From: Paenibacillus macquariensis
GTDB lineage: Bacteria > Bacillota > Bacilli > Paenibacillales > Paenibacillaceae
Assembly (NCBI RefSeq): GCF_900156375.1
Contig: NZ_FTNK01000008.1
Location: 1-64,000 of the forward strand
Direction of reading: 5' to 3'
DNA length: 64,000 bases
Of the stretch, positions 61,701 through 64,000 are shown one piece after another. Numbering within the stretch: position 1 is the first letter of the stretch; each line of letters starts with the position of its first letter. Both the position numbers and the translations under genes were made by a program. The notes beneath the pieces were generated by a model. The model was not told the origin of the DNA, searched no databases, and worked only from the letters and a program-made list of their open reading frames with translations.

Positions 61701-62668
61701 TATATATGGTGCCTGCATATTTTATGCCATTAGACGAGCTTCCTTTGACTCCAAGCGGAAAGATTGATAGGAATAAACTTTCACATTTAGATACATCTAA
61801 AGTTTCAGCGCATGAATACACCGCTCCTACAAACGATATTGAAAAGACCTTGGCAGACATATGGATGGACGTTCTGGAGAACGAAGCAATAGGAATTCAC
61901 GACGGATTTTTTGATATTGGCGGCAACTCACTAAAAATTTTAAAAGTTCATTACAAGTTGGATCAAATCTATCCGGGGAAACTAACGGTGATAGACATGT
62001 TTTCCAATCCAACCATATATGCTTTGGCGCAAAAAATTCAATCGGTTGTTAGTAGCAAGGCAGACAATATTTCAATTCAATCTATAATCTTGCCTCCAGC
62101 GTATTTTACCTATCGAGAAGCGGAAAGTAACTTCTATGTGTTTAAGCTTAGCATCATAGATCCTCTCTTTAATAAAATGAAAGCAATCGCTCTCCATGAG
62201 AATATTCAAGTTATGGATATAGCTGTATCCATGTGCATCTACTCGCTTGCAGAAATTTCAAATCAAGAGGAAGTTACCATTCAGACGATGTTGAAGGAAA
62301 AAGGCAATATAAGTCCTTTAACGATTAACTTGACCAAAATAGAACGTATAGAGGAACTTTTGCATACAGTTCGGGAAATGGTGCAGCATGAAAATAGATA
62401 CGATACGTATCACATTAACGAAGTCAAGAAGATTAAAAGGCAACATAACAAATTTGCTATAGTACCTATATTTGCCGATAAAAGTCTTTTATGCGCAACG
62501 GACAGTTTATGGGACTGGTATGATGTGATTTTTAAAGTGGATGTAGATGCTCAAGGATTAAATCTATTATGCGAGTTTAGCAGACAGCTAACATACGAAT
62601 CTGCAAAATATATAGCGGATAATTATGTAATGGCAATCGAGGCTTTAGTCGAGCGTTTTGATCATTGA
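58766..62668 (+). CDS. NRPS, C*-A-T-(half-C), non-canonical
   Basis: This is a 1300-residue protein. After an N-terminal 45-residue leader (LKWISGLSTEQRKFFEQF), the C domain spans about 50-480, with KSHIISDG where HHxxxDG is expected: the first His is Ser177, while His178 and Asp182 remain. A spans about 505-1020 (FILYTSGSTGKPKG, YRSGDLG, GRKDNQVKIRGQR, SGKIDRNKLS). Its A4 region reads SYSHAVGIIDIF, with no Asp235 and a pocket near A-V-I-H-V-G-F-V-A-K, so a non-alpha-amino substrate is likely. T spans about 1030-1100 (FFDIGGNSLKILKV). Residues about 1110-1300 are only the C-terminal lobe of a C domain (TYREAESNFYVFKLSI, LLCEFSRQL), lacking the HHxxxDG lobe. The next protein starts 19 bp downstream with a KS. 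Confidence 0.85.
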   Translation: MNDILKWISGLSTEQRKFFEQFQKEDEVWENEYTPHEHRTRNCIEIAVKKEYYPATYAQKRMFIMNQLEGLDPSYNISRAFVIKGELDKQRLHNAFMEIVCRHEALRTSFELIEGEIVQKIHTAIDFEISEIEVREHDVEGVLRQFIRPFNLSQAPLLRVGLLKLSDHTHILVYDKSHIISDGVSTSILIKEFLSQYNGQKLQAIKLQYKDFSEWQNKLVESVEMKKKEDFWLEMYRKEPTLLKLPIDFPRLGMKDYKGESFECNVSEETGAKLKEFAARENTSLFALLLAAYKIMLSKVSSTDDVIVGIPSAGRAHPEVQNVIGMFVNTLPIRSNPDEMKTFPEYVEEVKNILTNAIDNQDYQYDMLLHRLGIKMDKERNPLFDTIFNSQNFAADERILNENNRDHLSFTSLEFENKTTTSDLTIYYSDYNGIIRFLCTYRTSIFKNTTIEYMMGEYIKLLGIIADQPAKLIKDYKIFSRTSLRQRNNTLMATPYEHFELVNERISIADCFEKQAEKFAFKTAIKSLSGELSYSSLNMRANRITQYILDSRGNTNATAALLFEHRSDMIIGILGVVKSGKIFVPLDLNFPEERLAYMLKDSGADIVLCNSNTISLARKLKDLHGDSIEIVNIESISNSNPSENPRLNINPDQPAFILYTSGSTGKPKGVVQNHIHFLKLMRSYINNLHINSEDRLVLLTSYSHAVGIIDIFSTLLTGGTIYPFDLKTDGNLKDLATFMEKEKITIFHSVPTIYRYFINELSEGEIVKHLRLVVLGGEAVLKTDAEKYIKYFNDKCLLVNFLGASEVMVATFKFVDKHIELSGETVSAGYPIDEVNVLIVNENNEEARTYEEGEIIYVSECLSLGYWNLPHATANVFVPNPLAHEGRVYRSGDLGRILPDGSIEYIGRKDNQVKIRGQRVELNEIEMIMDEIKGIQKSIVTAVKENIDNTVLVGYFVPGDGIHISIHELKQKLASKLPLYMVPAYFMPLDELPLTPSGKIDRNKLSHLDTSKVSAHEYTAPTNDIEKTLADIWMDVLENEAIGIHDGFFDIGGNSLKILKVHYKLDQIYPGKLTVIDMFSNPTIYALAQKIQSVVSSKADNISIQSIILPPAYFTYREAESNFYVFKLSIIDPLFNKMKAIALHENIQVMDIAVSMCIYSLAEISNQEEVTIQTMLKEKGNISPLTINLTKIERIEELLHTVREMVQHENRYDTYHINEVKKIKRQHNKFAIVPIFADKSLLCATDSLWDWYDVIFKVDVDAQGLNLLCEFSRQLTYESAKYIADNYVMAIEALVERFDH

Positions 62669-62687
62669 AGAAGTGAAGGAGACAATA

Positions 62688-64000
62688 ATGAGGGGAAAAC
62701 TCTTGAATATAGAAGGGATAAGAAAAAATAAATCCCAAAGCAGTTGGAATATGGAAGAAGTGAATTTGAAGGATATAGCGATAATAGGAATGTCATCAAA
62801 ATTCTCTTTGTCAAACGACTACAATGATTATTGGTCAAATATCGTTAATAAAGTTGAATGTTTTAGAACTATACCGCCAAGCAGAAAAAGAGATGTTGAT
62901 CAATATTTAAGTTATCGAGAGGAAGGCAAATGGGAGTACGAACGGATGCCATACCTTGAAGAAATCGATAGATTTGATTATAAGTTTTTTGGCATAAGTC
63001 CCAATGAGGCTAAATTAATTGATCCCAATCAAAAAATATTTTTGGAAGCAGCCTGTAATGCCATCTATGATGCTGGTTATAGCTCTAAAATGCTTAGAGG
63101 AAGCAAAACGGGAGTATACGTTGGATTATCAAAAGAGCTGATGTATACCAAGCTTCTGGATGAAATAATGCCTTCATCCTATCCCATTTATTATCCTTTG
63201 AATTTGTCATCGTATATTCCAGGTAGAGTGTCGCATTTTTTTGATTTGATTGGCCCTAGCGTAGTTATTAATACAGCATGCTCGTCCTCGTTGGTTGCTG
63301 TGCATACCGCTTGTCGCGCAATTAAATCGGGCGAGTGCGACATGGCAATAGTCGGGGGGGTAAGCATAAATTTATTTCCTGTGGAGGGTGGAGCAAAATT
63401 AAGTATAGCGGCACCAGACAACAAGGTGAAAACATTCGATGACAATGCTAGTGGAACAGCTTTTGGGGAAGGCGTAGCCGCAATTGTACTGAAGCCGTTA
63501 TATAAAGCGCTCGAAGATAAAGATAGTATCCATGCCATTATTAAAGGAAGCGCTGTCAACCATGATGGCAGGTCGATTGGAATTACGGCGCCAAATCCCC
63601 AAGGGCAAGTAAATGTATTAGATAAGGCTTGGAAAGATGCTGGAATTAATCCCGAGACATTAACTTATATCGAGGCGCATGGGACGGGTACCCAATTGGG
63701 CGATCCTATTGAAATTCAAGCCATTCAGAATGCATTGATGAAGTACACCGATAGAAAAAGCTTTTGTGCTGTAAGTTCGGTAAAGCCCAATATTGGCCAT
63801 CTGGATTGCGCTTCTGGGATTGCTGGCTTAATTAAAGCGGTAATGGCATTAAAAAATAAAAAACTTCCGCCTTCCATAAATTTCAACAGTCCCAACTCGA
63901 AAATAAAACTTCAAAACTCGCCAGTATATATTAACACAGAGCTAGAGGACTGGCATACGGACGGCAATCCGAGAAGATGTGGTGTAAGCAGCTTTGGAAT
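62688..64000 (+). CDS. PKS, N-terminal KS domain, continues beyond the window
   Basis: ATG 62688 follows AAGGAGAC and opens a frame that runs uninterrupted to the window edge. After about 30 residues comes a KS: DIAIIGMSSKFSLSN, Cys198 in NTACSSSLVAVH, EAHGTGTQLGDP, SSVKPNIGHLDCASG and RRCGVSSFG at the edge. All three catalytic residues are present, so the KS should be active. The early motif DPNQKIFLEAA differs from the usual DPQQR. The A+T content matches the preceding gene. What follows the KS cannot be seen. Confidence 0.93.
   Translation, partial: MRGKLLNIEGIRKNKSQSSWNMEEVNLKDIAIIGMSSKFSLSNDYNDYWSNIVNKVECFRTIPPSRKRDVDQYLSYREEGKWEYERMPYLEEIDRFDYKFFGISPNEAKLIDPNQKIFLEAACNAIYDAGYSSKMLRGSKTGVYVGLSKELMYTKLLDEIMPSSYPIYYPLNLSSYIPGRVSHFFDLIGPSVVINTACSSSLVAVHTACRAIKSGECDMAIVGGVSINLFPVEGGAKLSIAAPDNKVKTFDDNASGTAFGEGVAAIVLKPLYKALEDKDSIHAIIKGSAVNHDGRSIGITAPNPQGQVNVLDKAWKDAGINPETLTYIEAHGTGTQLGDPIEIQAIQNALMKYTDRKSFCAVSSVKPNIGHLDCASGIAGLIKAVMALKNKKLPPSINFNSPNSKIKLQNSPVYINTELEDWHTDGNPRRCGVSSFG

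Noticed and set aside
14795-64000. Identification as the colibactin, zwittermicin, paenilamicin or edeine cluster
   Set aside because: The Asn-prodrug starter and peptidase are shared with some of them, but the domain order here, the UvrA paralogue, the desaturase-ACP pair and the half-C proteins do not match any of these as I know them.
1-64000. CRISPR arrays, rRNA and tRNA genes
   Set aside because: No regularly spaced repeats and no conserved rRNA or tRNA cores were noticed on either strand by eye; a dedicated scan was not possible.

Overview
The window looks like DNA from a low- to mid-GC Firmicute of the Paenibacillaceae (Paenibacillus or Brevibacillus type). The Shine-Dalgarno sites are strong AGGAGG types, the insertion sequences are IS1182, IS3, IS256, IS200/IS605 and IS110-like, and two Sfp-type phosphopantetheinyl transferase relics are present. 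The genus is inferred from style and no marker gene proves it. No rRNA, tRNA or CRISPR array was seen.

Left third (1-14,070): a graveyard of mobile elements around a few intact genes. In order it holds two frameshifted IS1182-type transposases, a hypothetical gene, an IS3 element sitting in a decayed tyrosine recombinase, a truncated IS256 end, an intact sugar-phosphate cyclase (3-dehydroquinate synthase superfamily), an IS200/IS605 element nested in a 92-bp IS256-derived mini-element, and an IS256 copy that cuts off the start of an sfp-like gene and itself carries a 171-bp MITE. Then come an intact pair, a radical SAM protein and an arginine-deiminase-fold enzyme, followed by about 2.5 kb of mostly non-coding, partly palindromic DNA with an IS110-like remnant.

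Right two thirds (14,070-64,000): one very large + strand hybrid NRPS / trans-AT PKS cluster that runs off the right edge. It opens with a dead sfp gene, then a type II thioesterase and a C-A-T-E synthetase whose adenylation pocket reads as Asn. Next are a cytosolic S12-type hydrolase, a secreted S12 peptidase fused to an ABC exporter (ZmaM-like), a UvrA paralogue and a methyltransferase. A free condensation domain, a (half-C)-A-T-KS-MT-KR-ACP protein, a KS-ACP-C-C* protein, an aminotransferase, an A-T protein, a KS-KR-ACP protein, a carbamoyltransferase and a free-standing acyltransferase follow. After 52.8 kb the DNA is visibly more A+T-rich and holds a desaturase, a discrete ACP, C-A-T, a Gfo/Idh oxidoreductase, C*-A-T-(half-C) and the start of another KS protein. 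No KS protein has its own AT, so the single AT at 51,429 probably serves all of them. No chain-terminating thioesterase is in the window.

How it fits together (inference): the product is probably built as an inactive N-acyl-D-Asn prodrug, exported by the peptidase-ABC fusion and activated outside by removal of the acyl-D-Asn cap, as in zwittermicin, xenocoumacin and colibactin. The UvrA paralogue next to the activating peptidase suggests that the mature compound damages or binds DNA. Several condensation domains are halved or lack catalytic histidines, and three adenylation domains lack the usual Asp235. The final structure is therefore not readable by simple colinearity, and I do not recognise the cluster as a described one.
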